A DNA stretch of 64,000 nt from Haliclona indistincta (taxonomy: Eukaryota; Porifera; Demospongiae; Haplosclerida; Chalinidae), in NCBI GenBank assembly GCA_964017065.1, contig OZ024787.1, positions 4,699,569-4,763,568 of the forward strand. The letters are read 5' to 3'. The notes beneath the pieces were generated by a model that saw nothing but the letters and a program-made list of their open reading frames with translations, was not told the DNA's origin and searched no databases. Below, piece after piece: positions 1 through 11,699 of the stretch; the first letter of the stretch is position 1; each line of letters starts with the position of its first letter. A program made the position numbers and the translations under genes.

Positions 1-1846
1 GACAACCGATTAAAATAAGTCGCACAGAGCTTAAACCAACTAACCTACAGCTAATAGAACAGCTTGCCAAGAGTATTTCATCACTTCAACTATCAATGAC
101 TCCCTCAGATGGATCTGAGCATGCAAAGTTCATGATTGTTGGCACCTTTGCTGACAAAGCTGCTGAAGAATGCCAGGATGAGAGTGTTGATGATAAGAAC
201 AGGATACTTCGAGAACGATTGAAGGATTATGAGGCTGAACTGATTGATGAAGGAAGCGATGTCATCTTTGCTGTCAATGCAATCACTACTGATCCAGGCA
301 AACGTCAAAAAGCAGCTCTGCGTCTGCAAAACAGTATTTCCAATACTCCCGGCACCATTATCGAGAAGAGAATCAAGTTGAGATGGTTTGGTCTACTTCT
401 ACACTTGCTGGATGAAGCTGAGAAGAAAGATGTCTCCATTATCCCACTGGAGGACGTGCTTGCTGCTGGAAGATGTCTTCAAATGGACTGCAGTGAAACT
501 CTACAGGCCATAGCGTTTTTCCATGAGCTAAACCTCCTCATGTATTTCTCGACTGATAAGCTTGGTAGCATAGTTTTTATCAATGTAAAGCCTATACTAA
601 GCAAAGTGTCTAATCTTATTGGCATATCTTTTATCAATAAAGATAGGCTTGACAAGATTTTCAGCCCTATTCTGCCAGCCAATACCCAGAGATTGCTGAG
701 AGATTATGGTTTATTCTCACGAGAGATTTTGGATTCATCGTTCCAGTTCTCAGCACCACTTACCACTGATGTATTCCTCAATTTATTGGAGCACCTTTGT
801 GTGATTGCACGCATTGAGAAAGAAGGCCAAACAAGCTTCTTTCTTCCATGTGCCTTGCCTCATGCACCTGAAGATATCCTTCAAGAGAAGGAGCAGTTTA
901 CCAGCTTGTGGATTGTAACTCTTCAGACCAGACGTGGTGCCACGTTAGTTGATGTCCCTATCCCAAAGGGCTATCTACCCACACTCGCCGTTCATCTGCT
1001 TAACACTCCTGAATTTGAGGCAGATCTTAAAACTCGTCAGTATCGTAACCTCATGAGCATCCGTTATGTTCATGGCTACCGTATTTATCTGATAGAAAGA
1101 AATCTACAGCTTGAGGTCTACTATCCGTGTGCTGACAATGATGAAGAGCTGAGGAAAGATTGCTCCTTCATTCGCTCAGCAGTACTGAACGCTCTTGTTG
1201 AGGTTGAGAAAAAGCTTCATTTCGTGCCAAACATCTTGATCAAGAATGATGCCTTCCTTTGCTACTGTGATGGCTCTCGCCATATCTGTGTGTACAGCGA
1301 AGACTGCAAGAGAGTTCGTTGTGATAAAACTGAAAAGCCGGGAAAACTCACCCAACAACAGCAGTGTTGGTTACAGCAGCAATCAGGTATGATAATAACA
1401 ATAATTGCTTTTGAGCATGTTTTAACTGTTTTTTGTATAGCTCCGGTTGTTATTCAAACCACCACCAAACCACCAGTAGTTACTAAATCAGATACAGCAT
1501 CAGGTGAGGCCTGTTTGACAGACTGCAACTGTGTATGATACTAAATACAGCTGATCCACTCAAGAAGGAGCCCAAAATGCGTGATCTATTACGCAGAATA
1601 GCTAGCAGTGCCATGGACAAGTGGGAACTGATTGGACTAGAACTGGATATAGAGCAACATCAGTTGAACACAATCACACATCCAGATCCTATGAAATGCT
1701 ACTCTAAAGTGTTCAGCTTATGGCAAAAGCAGGCTGATCCTCCTTTCACTTGGGGCACCATTATCGAGGTTTTGCGTTCTCCAGTAGTGAGAGAGAATGC
1801 TCTGGCACGAGAGATTGAAGACTGGCTGAGAAGTGGTCCATGGTAA
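1..1846 (+). CDS. Roco-like GTPase/COR protein with C-terminal Death domain, copy 1 (5' end outside window)
   Basis: Exons <1-1386, 1441-1503 and 1551-1846, joined through two short GT-AG introns (54 and 47 nt), both in phase 1. The reading frame is open from base 3, so the true start lies before the window. Visible protein: the end of a GTPase domain with a G4-like motif (GTFADK, comparable to the THxD motif of Roco proteins), a COR-like winged-helix region, then a Thr/Pro-rich linker of about 21 residues and a Death domain (RDLLRRIAS...WELIGLEL...EIEDWL) that ends at TAA 1844-1846. The P-loop and G3 motif are seen only in the paralogue at 16323-19251. Roco proteins with Death domains (for example the DAPK1/MASL1 group) act as cytosolic GTPase switches in death or immune signalling; that role here is inferred. 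A possible alternative donor at 1842/1843 could link the last exon to downstream tweety exons. Confidence 0.85.
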
Positions 1847-2746
1847 CTAGTGGATTATTCAAATGTTTAATTTTGTTTATGATTTGTCTTCTCCAGATGA
1901 GGTGACCTCTACCCATAAGAAAATATTATTCCATACTGTTTTACTAAATCAACCACTTACGATCCAAGTTTATTCTGTGATGGTAAGTTGTGCCATAGTT
2001 GTGCATACACACGCAATGTCGGGTACCAAACTAGTGTGTTCCAAAAAATTGCTTTATTTCTTATACAATGCATCACTATGAAGATGGTCAGCTAAAGTAA
2101 GTTGTGAGTAAACCATTGTGACAGTGTTCCTCATTTGTAACTTGTAAGACGCATTCACATGTCATTCAATCCGGTCTGTTAGCATTGACACGAATCTGCT
2201 TGAAATCGATGCGAATCGAATGCTCATTGTGTTCATTCGGAGGTAGATTGAAAGTAGATTGGAAGCGAATTGCAATTAGCACGTATGCATAATGTGTTTG
2301 GCGGACTAGAAGCTTTTTAGTGGAATTTGAAGCATTGTTAAAGGCTAGGAAGAGCATACTGTAATTGCTTTGCTGCACCTGCGGATACAATGCACATCAA
2401 AAGTGAATTTCATGTGGAAAGCGCCTTTAGTCACACTCCACATATGACTTCTCTAGAGACCCCAGAAGCAACAAAGACAAATTATAATAGTAATTAAAAG
2501 CGGGTTGTGTGTAGCAAACCCTTTTAAGTCAGTGTTTAAAGTATGAACTTTTTGCAGCATTCAAAATTTGTGGCTCCACTCACATAAATTTATGAATATG
2601 CATTGTGTGTATCCTCCTCCCTCTCTCTCTCCCTCTCCCTCTCCCCCTCTCTCTCCCTCTCCCTCTCTCTCAGTTTAGTGGTATAGTCTTCGTTTTTATG
2701 CAATGTTCTCTTGACTCAATATTGTCTCTTCTTCTCTTCACTGCAG
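1847..2746 (+). other. Spacer duplicated at 19252-20160, no gene seen
   Basis: This 0.9-kb stretch between the Death-domain exon and the first tweety exon holds no convincing coding exon. I looked for the missing tweety N-terminal half (TM1, TM2, first extracellular loop) and did not find it. It is nearly repeated downstream of copy 2, with small indels. A CT-rich microsatellite lies at about 2613-2672. Confidence 0.6.
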
Positions 2747-3443
2747 GCACTGGTCTGTGATAGGCTACCTGGCATTCATTGTTATCATCTTGTTGATACT
2801 GTTCTTGGTGACTGTGTGCATGTCTCCAATAGGAATGGTCATGTGATACATGCATGTGATACATGTGATACATGCATACATGCGTGCATGATACATGCAT
2901 CACAATTTGTGTCTTGTGTGGGAGGTCACTGCATCGGCGTGTCCTTTATGTACCCAAAACACACACACAATATAGTTTCATTTTATGCACTTTGGATCTA
3001 TAGTTTATACATGCTTCATTGTGTTTGTCTTTCTTCCTCCCTTCTTCCCTCTCTCTGTTTCCTTTCTCTTTCCCCTCCCTCCCCCCCTCTCTCTCTCTCC
3101 CTCCTCCCTCTCCTCCCTCCCTCCCTCCCTCCCTCCCTCCCTCCCTCCCTCCCTCCCTCCCTCCCTCCCTCCCTCCCTCCCTCAGTATGCTAGTGTTCCT
3201 GGGTATACTAACCCTCACTGTCTGGATTGCAGTAGGAGCCAGTCTTGCATCAGTAGTGGTAAGAGCAATAGAACAACACACATCAAGCTTCTACTATTAC
3301 TAATAACTTTGTTTTATGAATCAACCTTTGTGTGAAAGCTTTTAAACACGTTTTCCTCATCAGGTATTGTCTGACATTTGTGTTGATCCTGACAATCTCA
3401 TCAGAAACAACACTCCCCCTGACGCAAGTGGTACACTATTCCC

Positions 3444-3529
<86 letters not shown>

Positions 3530-4803
3530 CAATACCTTATCTCTCTACTCTATTGCAGATGTTGTGAACTACTACATCTCATGCTCTGACACTTGTGTCT
3601 TTGGCGAGGTTAGCATCTTAAAAAGAACAATTGCATTTGAACGTTTACAGACCTTTGCATGTTGCTTGACAGCAGAAATTGTAAAATGGGCGTTGGCTAC
3701 TAGGCTAACTATGCTATAGGTCAACACCCATTTCACAATCTCTGCTGTCAAGCAACTTGCAATGGTCTGTATCTGAGAAAGTCTGATGATTATTTTAAAT
3801 TTGTTTTGTCTATAAAACACCAATTTTAACTGTAGTGAGCATTGAATTTGACAAAGGACTATATTGATACCACGTATTGTAGAATGTTCATGTGTTGGTC
3901 ATTCTTAGGAGCTGATGGAACTGCGGCAGCTAGCTGAGCAGTCTCATGCTGATAACTTTACTCATTTGGAAGACTTCAATACCATGTACAACCTCAACCA
4001 ACAGGTGAGTGCCACATACCATGTCTCATGCATGCAATGATAAAGGTTTACTAGCTCATGTTACTGCATTATTCATTCAACACCATCAGCAAACTGTTCG
4101 TCTTATCTGCAGGACAATATCAACACAGTTCAGAATGGTTTTAATACTGGACGAACAGTTGCTATAAATGCCACTGGATTGCTTTTATGTAATACCGAGT
4201 CAGGAATTCATCAGGTGACCTGTGTGTTTGTTGTCATGTGACCTTTGTGTTTGTTGTCATGTGACCGTTACCATGACACACTTGATCAAGTGTTACTGCA
4301 TGTGTTATTGTATTGTGCAGAACTATGAAGCAGCTTTGAATACCCTGTGCTCACAGAATGGAGGATTGTAAGTATGACCAAGTGAGCTTGTGCTAAAATG
4401 TCAATGTTCCTTCTCTCTCAGTGTGTATGCTCTGGTGTTGTTCTCACTGGCTGCTGGTCTTGCTATATCTCTGCTCCTTCTCATGTGTTGTGTAACAGGA
4501 TTTGCTGGTTTACTAACCAACACTAGGTGAGCCCAAAACCTGTATTACAAAAAAAAACATAAAAGCAAATTATTCCTCGCACTACAATGTACTGTACTCT
4601 ACTGATATCTCAAATTCTTACTTTCCCTCATTCATGTTTGTCTCTTTCTCTTTCCTATAGACCGGACGAGGTGGACAGAGATGACTTCCTTGCTCTAGAG
4701 ACAGAGCACACGGTAGCATGGAACAACCGACGAGCAAGCTACACTGAGCCATACTCATCGGGGTCTGCCAAGTAAGCAACTATATAGCTAGCCCTCTCTT
4801 TCG

Positions 4804-4870
<67 letters not shown>

Positions 4871-4940
4871 CTCCCTCTCTCTCTCTCTCTCCCCTCCCTC
4901 TCTCTCTCACTCTCCCTCTCACCCTCTCTCTCTCCCTCCC

Positions 4941-4982
<42 letters not shown>

Positions 4983-5009
4983 CCACCCTCTCTCTCTCTC
5001 TTCCTCCCG

Positions 5010-5071
<62 letters not shown>

Positions 5072-5568
5072 ACTCGATGCCTGTCACTCATTTTGTTCAT
5101 GGCAGCATATATCACTTCTCCTTATTTGTGTGTTGTGTGTGTTCATTGAATGTTGCTCACAGTGGCACGTCCTCCTATCGTACAGTGAGGGAGGACTACC
5201 CCATGCAAACCATTGGCAATACACTGGGCGTAGTTGAGCCCCCTCAGGTATGTCATCACACATTGTTACTATAATTAGAAATGATATGTACATAATCACG
5301 CATTGTTACTATAATTAGAAATGCCAGTGGTAGTTGTGGATTCTGCAAATCAAAGATTATCGAATGCATGATAATAATTATTTATAGCATATTTATAGCT
5401 TTTTATTTATAGCATAATGATAGCTACCGAGTTTTATGAGTTTTCACTTGGTTTTGTTTCTCTTCTTATTGCTTTCTCATCCCTTTCTCTTTGCAGTATT
5501 CTGATCTTAATACTCCACGCCAACCTGGGCGTCCTAATTCGGGTGATTACGACCACTTTGATGCATAA
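2747..5568 (+). CDS. ttyh: Tweety-family (TTYH) membrane protein, C-terminal half
   Basis: Eleven exons: 2747-2842, 3186-3258, 3364-3430, 3559-3608, 3909-4004, 4113-4214, 4321-4367, 4422-4526, 4661-4771, 5163-5247 and 5497-5568 (TAA). Phases agree at every join. The product starts within the segment before TM3 (HWSVIGYLAFIVIILL), then TM4 (LVFLGILTLTVWIAVGAS), the family-typical SDICVDPD and VVNYYISCSDTC segments, and a glycosylatable extracellular domain (sequons NNT, NFT, NAT). NYEAALNTLC follows, then TM5 (YALVLFSLAAGLAISLLLL) and a cytosolic tail with HTVAWNN, like the xFVQW tail motif of animal TTYH proteins. TTYH proteins are five-TM plasma-membrane proteins described as volume- or calcium-linked anion channels, possibly lipid-interacting. 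The first two TM segments and extracellular domain 1 have no exons here: the gene is either 5'-truncated or its 5' exons lie upstream of the window. Several introns carry long CT microsatellites. Confidence 0.85.
3023..3184. repeat. CT-rich and (CCCT)n microsatellite in tweety intron
   Basis: An impure CT tract leads into about 19 uninterrupted TCCC/CCCT units (about 3108-3184) that run directly into the CAG acceptor of the 3186 exon, so the repeat forms its polypyrimidine tract. Confidence 0.95.
3446..3522. repeat. (CT)n microsatellite in tweety intron
   Basis: About 38 pure CT dinucleotides lie just after the donor at 3430/3431. The predicted Ser/Leu peptides here are repeat artefacts. Confidence 0.95.
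3647..3770. repeat. Imperfect palindrome (MITE-like) in tweety intron
   Basis: Arms of about 50 bp at 3647-3696 and 3721-3770 are inverted copies with a few mismatches (shared core GCTTGACAGCAGA / TCTGCTGTCAAGC), around a 24-bp spacer. It has no coding content and is probably a small foldback element. Confidence 0.75.
4797..5069. repeat. Compound CT-rich microsatellite in tweety intron
   Basis: Runs of CT are interrupted by CCCTCC and CCCACC blocks between exons 4661-4771 and 5163-5247. The long Arg/Glu reverse-frame peptides over it are artefacts. Confidence 0.95.
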
Positions 5569-6233
5569 ACACACCATAGCAACCACTCATCTATAACCAC
5601 ACTCCCACACACACTACATGTCACACAAACAGTTTATAATATTATGCACACTGTGTGTGCTGCTCGTCTTCTTTCAAACTTTCATTACTATCTTTCTCAA
5701 TAATAATTTTTATACAATATGTGTATTACGTAGATATTGAGTGAATTAAAACTTCCTGTTCAACATCGTGCATGGCTCATGCTGTTTGTAATTGTAGAAT
5801 TGTATAGTAGTAGCTTCGCAGGCTAGTGGTTGTCACAGTGTAGTTTGCTTCGGTTCATAAAAGTTCTGATTTTTTGGGATCGCTGCAGATTAAGCTGATG
5901 TTTAGTACATTGTAATTGTTGCAACAAAGCATTTTGTCTAAACTTGGTCAGGTGGACGTCATTGACAGTCGGCTCGCTCAGGCGACTTCCCTACTCTGAT
6001 CTGAGGTTTACATAGTGTAGTTTGCTTCGGTTCATGGGCTACCGATAAAAGTTCTGATAATTTGGGAACGCTGCAGATTAAGCTGATGTTTAGTACATTG
6101 CAACATACATGTAGAAACCTGGTCGGGTGGACGTCATTGACAGTCGGCTCGCTCAGGCTCGTTCGACCCCTGATCTGGCGTGCCCTTTTACGGGTATAAT
6201 CAATCAGGATAGGTCACGGCACGCCCCATAGCA
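5569..6233 (+). repeat. Intergenic region with a ~150-bp tandem duplication upstream of the Death-domain gene
   Basis: Two diverged copies, about 5835-5985 and 6010-6160, share TGTAGTTTGCTTCGGTTCAT, GCTGCAGATTAAGCTGATGT and GGTGGACGTCATTGACAGTC. They end less than 100 bp before the ATG at 6234 and so sit in the probable promoter/5'UTR. Which part is functional cannot be told from the sequence. Confidence 0.7.
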
Positions 6234-7333
6234 ATGGATCTCGATCTTCTCTTTCGAGAGTTGAAACTTAACTTGAAAGACGTGGTGGAATGGGACGTAC
6301 TCGGAGTTTACCTGGGGCTTGAAGAGAGCGAAATAGATCGGATCGAGCGGGATCACCAAAGCACAGCGCGAAGGAGAATAGCGATGCTCGGTACTTGGTT
6401 GAAGAAAGAAGAGAACCCATCTTGGGAAAAGATAATAGATGCTTTACAGAACATGTCTCTAAGAAGGCTAGCAATTCACTTGAAGGAGAAGTATCTGGAT
6501 CAGCAGCGACCTGATAGTGAGCCAGCACATCAACCCCAAATCACGCCTGTCCAGAGTGACCAAATAATAGACATTAACAGCAATGACCCAATTGCTATTG
6601 AGATGTCGAGTCTCAGAGAAAGTTATGATTTGTTACTCGTGAATGTAAAATTAGCTTTAGAGAAAAATATGCCATCGTTGGAGAGGATGAAGAGGTTCTT
6701 TGCATACTACAAGCAAAAAGTTGTATCCACTGTTGATGAATTTTTTGACACTTTAACATCTAACACTAACTTTTTAAATTATTTTTTAGTCGAAAAAGCG
6801 ATCAAGTTTTTCTTAGGGCCAGAACACTCTGTGTCTTTTGAACTTAGTGACTATGTTAAGAAGTTGGAAAACTTCAAACATTCAAAAACATTAAGGGAAT
6901 TTTTAAAGAGAATGTCAACTGGAGAATCTATAAGCATTCGCCTTGGTTTTGGTGTTGATAGGAATGATTTCACAAAATTATTCCATGATTTATTTCGGGA
7001 CAACAGTTCGATACTGACTCATTTAAATATCATCAGCGGAGGATATTCTATACAAGGTGAGATGAAGTTGGAGTACTACTGTATAAATGTCTTTCTATAA
7101 ACATTTCGTCTGTTCGCTTTTGTTTTGTTTAATTTTTGTCGCTAGCTGTGTGTATAATATTAATGTGCATTTTGGATAATATTTTGAGCATGTTTTTGTC
7201 ACAAGGATCAATGGAACGATGTAATGCATGTTTAGCTGATCTGACCTTTGTTTTTTCTTGTTAGACCCACATGTTCAATTACAACCTCAAACAGCCACAT
7301 CCAATACAGCCAGTCTGCTACCTCAAAAACCTG
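6234..7333 (+). CDS. N-terminal exons of a Death-domain/Roco-like GTPase gene (probably continues at 16323)
   Basis: Exon 6234-7056 opens with ATG and ends in phase 1 at a GTGAGA donor; exon 7265-7333 (69 nt) is phase 1-1. Residues about 1-85 form a Death domain (WDVLGVYLGLEESEIDRIE, then MLGTWLKKEENPSWEKII). A short polar linker follows, then a helical region of about 160 residues that I do not recognise. The second exon encodes a Gln/Thr/Pro linker. No stop is met, and the next in-phase acceptor with a fitting continuation is 16323, which starts the P-loop exon of the GTPase. I therefore read 6234-19251 as one gene: Death, helical region, GTPase, COR, Death, Death. The alternative is a free-standing Death adaptor whose 3' end I missed. 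The Death call is strong; the join is inferred. Confidence 0.75.
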
Positions 7334-7538
7334 GTTAGCCATAATCATTATTACAAAACATCCACATAATTACGAAAGTCGAGCTTACCGTTATTTTATG
7401 TGATAGTCGATAATAACTCAATAATAATAGTTAGGTGGGGTCAAACCCTCATTGATGTATTTGCGAGATCTTGGCTCTATGCTACAACAATAGCAAATTG
7501 AGTGATTGTATAGCATGTGTAAGAGATGTGTTAATGTG

Positions 7539-8040
7539 TCATTGCCAGCTAATAACGACATCCTGTTACAATTTCCGTATACTTAGGTCCGTATATTCAC
7601 TTTAGTTAATGTATTGTGTTCATTGGAAGATGAACTTCTACTCGGCGTCCTGACTTCCACAAACTAGATTTTCAGTTTATCGACCCAGGATAGCAAACCT
7701 CAGCCTATTAGCTATCGATTGAGCTAAAAATGTTGCAGTAGAGTTGAAAAAAGTCCGTTCCAAAACGCACTTCAAAGTCGCGACTATCACCCAATTGTTA
7801 ATGTATTAGCTGATGTCAAAATGTGATTTTTATCGATTTTTGAGCGACTGTAACTAAAAAACTAAACTCGATTTTGAGTTTATCGACCCCAGGTCTAATA
7901 GAACAGGGTCTGGTGATTTGAATGGTGTGTTCAAAATTGAAATCCAAAGAAAAAAGTAGGTTCCACTTTTGAGGTGAAGTTAGGTAAGAAACAAGTTTTG
8001 CCCGGGAAGAAATGAAGTACAGCAGTTGTGTTTAGGACAG
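7539..8040. repeat. Diverged dispersed repeat, related to 30708-31000 and 32570-32790
   Basis: The stretch CCAGCTAATAACGACATCCT through to the CCCCAGGT block recurs, diverged, at about 30715-30840 and 32570-32790. A further piece (CCGTGTGATGTCC at about 8595) recurs near 50745. No coding content was recognised. 8040-8827 otherwise holds nothing identifiable. Confidence 0.6.
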
Positions 8041-8827
8041 TTTGAGCATGGATTATTCAGTTTAAACTGTAGCGCTAGTATCTCAGTCTATCCCTAGACT
8101 GTCTAGAAACTAGTACTTGGCAATTCTAGTGTAGCAAAGGCTCAGGAGGGAGGCCAGAAGTCACTCGTGACCGCCATTCTCTATGAGCTCTGATTTCGTC
8201 GCGCTGCTTACTTTCTGTTCTGAAAAGAACATTGTTACAGGTAATACATAAGCTTGAGCTTCTTAGCATAGCTATACACAACCGTGTTGAAACAGTGGAC
8301 GTCTATACTGCAAGCGTTGTAGAGCTGTGAAGTTGCCTACCTGTACCATGCTAGCGAACGGCGACAAGGCTTTGTAGTTCAGAGCGAAGGAAGCAGACGT
8401 TCAAGGCGCACCAATAGGAGTCCTTTTCAGTACCACAGACGCTACTGGGACTAGTAGAAACTGTGCAAGAAGACGCACAGTGAACTATGATCAAAGGCGA
8501 CCTTCACGGAACTGAGCGGTTGTCATTAGCAACCCGTTATATTAATCGTGTTACATTACAAGTAAATCGTGTTCTGTGCATAAACGTAATTCCGTGTGAT
8601 GTCCTTTATTTCTGGTAATTTTACAACCTTACACTGTTTTGAGTAGTAAAAAGTATGCCTGTACTGTATTAACTAGTTAAAGCACTGTTGCGAGCGCAAT
8701 AATTCCCGTATTGCACCAGCAGACGGTGCTTTTACTGGTTTGTAGCACGACGGCTCGCCGCTGTCGCTGAATCTTTGTGCCCGGGCAACTTTTCTTGAGG
8801 TCAAGCCAAGGTCAGTCTCCGCCTACC

Positions 8828-9180
8828 GTGCTATATTATCTCTGGCCATGCTATATTATCCCTGGCCATGCTATATTATGTCTGGCCATGCTATATTATC
8901 CCTGGTCATGCTATATTATCCCTGGTCATGCTATATTATCCCTGGCCATGCTATATTATCTCTGGCCATGCTATATTATCTCTGGCCATGCTATATTATC
9001 TCTGGCCATGCTATATTATCTCTGGCCATGCTATATTATCCCAGCTGGCCATGCTATATTATCTCTGGCCATGCTATATTATCCTTGGCCATGCTATATT
9101 ATCTCTGGCCATGCTATATTATCTCTGGCCATGCTATATTATCCCTGGCCATGCTATATTATCTCTGGCCATGCTATATT
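8828..9180. repeat. 20-bp minisatellite, about 18 units
   Basis: The unit GGCCATGCTATATTATCTCT (with TATCCC/TATGTC variants) repeats about 18 times; one 4-bp insertion (CAGC) lies near 9042. The 20-nt period has no stop in any forward frame, which explains three overlapping spurious ORFs. It lies in the large intron of the Death/GTPase gene. Confidence 0.95.
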
Positions 9181-9227
9181 TCCAACCGTATCTCATTATA
9201 GATAATATATACCTTAAAACCAGTATT

Positions 9228-9420
9228 ATTAGCGACCACTAAATTTAGCGTTTTGCGATTGAAGACATTTAGCGTGTACTAATTTTAGCATTTGGCTGTT
9301 ATTTAATGAGATTCATGCTCGTTAACAGTCATTATTACTGCGAAACCACAGCTTTGCAGAATTTTAGTGTCATCTAAATTTAGCGTTTATGACCTCACTC
9401 GCTAAAAACGTTAAAATTAC
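9228..9420. mobile_element. Probable small AT-rich MITE with TTAGCG motifs
   Basis: TTTAGCG/CGCTAAA words occur several times in both orientations, beginning with AGCGACCACTAAATTTAGCG. The boundary with the next element is unclear: GTGGTCGCTA recurs inverted just beyond 11213, so the two may be nested. Confidence 0.4.
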
Positions 9421-9421
9421 A

Positions 9422-11213
9422 CTACTAAAAATAAAAATCCGTTACATGTCCGTGCACATACATGTTACAGAATGTGCGCCACAGAATGTAACACGGAAGT
9501 AGGGGGGAGTGTCTTACAGTCCGTGGTTCACATTCCTGTACAGAATGTGTACATGCCTGTTACAGACATGTACACAGACCAGTAACAGAGGAGTTTAGTA
9601 CGGCTACAAGCTGCTGCCTTACTACTGGCATTTTTGCTAGTTTCACTGTTTATACTTATTAATCTATAAACTAGCAATTTAAGTATTCAAGAACCATGAA
9701 ACAACAATAATAATGACGTAAGAAAATAATAATACAAAGTGATGGTCTTTCAGTACCAGATAAAGTAACAATCTCAAGCATGTGTACAAGAATTCTGCAG
9801 TCTTTCTTTAGTCTTTAACTCATTGAGCGATCTGCCAACACGTGTGTCCATTGCAGTGTAGAGAAGCAAGTCAAGCAAAACACATGACCCTAGTGGATAA
9901 TACAAATCACTCATACTGCTGTCTGTGAAATTTTAGCATTATACATGTACCTTGTGGCAGGAGTAAAGTAGATGTGCTGCCTCGTACATGTTGGAGAATA
10001 AATCTGTCTTGTACATAGCTGAAGCAGCATAGATATGGGTGAAGAATACACAAATCAATACATTAAGTGTTAGAAGCACAATAACAAACCTGCAACAAGG
10101 GTTGAGTCGCCATCCTACCAAGAGCAAATTAACCTATACAAAATAAAATGCTTGAGTGCTCAATGATTATTACAAACCTAGCCAACACATGTGTAGAGAA
10201 GAGAAGTCAAGCAACACACTCGGTCCTAGTGGATAATACAAATCACTCACACTGTTGTCTGTTGTAGCGAAAATTACCTTATGGTCTATGGAAAGAGTAA
10301 AGCAGATGTGATTCTTTGCACATTATGATAAATCAGTTTCTGTGCCTGAAGAAGGAATGCATCAATACATTAAGTGCGAGAAGATCAATGACAAACCTTC
10401 AACAAGGATTGAGTCCACATCCTATTCCTCACCATGGGTAAACCTACAACATACAATAACGTAAAATGCTTGAGTGTTCAACGAATGTACAAACCTTGTT
10501 TGAAAGATTATACTGCTCATTGCATTTAGACTGTCTTCAAACAAAAAAATCATCTGTATGTAACACAAGAAAACGAGTATGAAAGAACATGTCGAGACAT
10601 AGGAAACGTGTATTACTTACCAACTCTGTCCCACCTTCACATCACTCTTAGTGGCCTGTTATGTCTGCCTACAAATAAAAATACAGCAGCTAGGAATAGA
10701 GTACTACCTCTGATAATTATATAAATTATAAGACATACCTACAACAATGAGTCCTTCAACAGTCTAGTAGCACGTGACTAAGAGTTTAAATCATGTTGAA
10801 CACAACCAGGAGGAAGGTTAGGAGCCCTCCCGATTACCTGGAAACTGACGGTGCTTATCTGGAGTAGACACAGAGACGCGAGTGTCTCTTGGGGTCCATT
10901 TTTGTTTCTTTCACAGCGTCGTTTCAGAAAGAACTGTTGCTAAGAGAGTTCTCTTCCCGCCATGAGATCGAGCAACAACGGCGCGTAACTGTACTGTAAC
11001 ACGGGTGTGCACACACCGGTTACAGGGATGTGTAACTACAGAACTGTTACAGACCTGTGCAATCATGCGCCTGTACAGTACCGCTCGTTACAGATCTGTG
11101 CACGTGCCTGTAACAGACCTGTGGATCCACAGAAATGTAACACGTACGTGCACGGTCTTGTAACATGGGTGTGGTTCCACATTTCCGTTACAAGTCTGTA
11201 TATTTTTAGTAGT
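9422..11213. mobile_element. Non-autonomous TIR element, ~1.8 kb, with subterminal CTGTAAC repeats
   Basis: The ends CACTACTAAAAATA (9422) and TATTTTTAGTAGTG (up to 11213) are inverted and flanked by TA on both sides, consistent with a TA target duplication. Both subterminal regions (about 9435-9600 and 10990-11190) are packed with GTTACAG/CTGTAAC and GTGCAC words in both orientations. The interior contains a diverged direct duplication (about 9835-9945 and 10180-10265, sharing CTAGTGGATAATACAAATCA). No transposase ORF was seen. The superfamily is undetermined. Confidence 0.65.
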
Positions 11214-11611
11214 GTAGTGGTCGCTAGGTTTGAAGGGTGCACGCAACTAATTAATATTCACGGCACTGTGCGTTGCTATAGTCAGTGTTTCTGGAAAACT
11301 AAACCAGCAGACAGAGCGATATTAGCAATATAGCAAGTGCGTCTTGATAGCTACTCGTATAGTGAAATTCAGCGAGCTTGCTAGCTCGCAAAAAAACGGA
11401 GGAACGTGGTCCATGATTGACGTGTTTATGCATAAAACTCGGTTGCTAAAACTTCTGTGAGCTCAAGATTCCAGAAGTGCAAGTTTTAGCAATGATACAA
11501 TCTAGTAACAGAATGATTTTTCTAAACAAACGTCACGCTGCTGAGAAAAACGGGAAAATCCATGCTGCTCGACGAGCAACTGTGCTTTATGGGCGCGCTA
11601 GCAAAAAATCA

Positions 11612-11667
11612 CTCTGTTATTATGCCTCGGTGGGCTGAGCCACTGGGCATACAGTAGTCGTGTTGTG

Positions 11668-11699
<32 letters not shown>

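Noticed and set aside
3019..3303. Pro/Leu/Ser-rich and Arg/Glu-rich ORFs over CT tracts (also 4780-5087, 19902-20174)
   Set aside because: These are translations of microsatellites inside introns.
8777..9242. Repetitive membrane-like peptides (MLYYLWPCYII repeats)
   Set aside because: They are artefacts of the stop-free 20-bp minisatellite; three frames look equally open.
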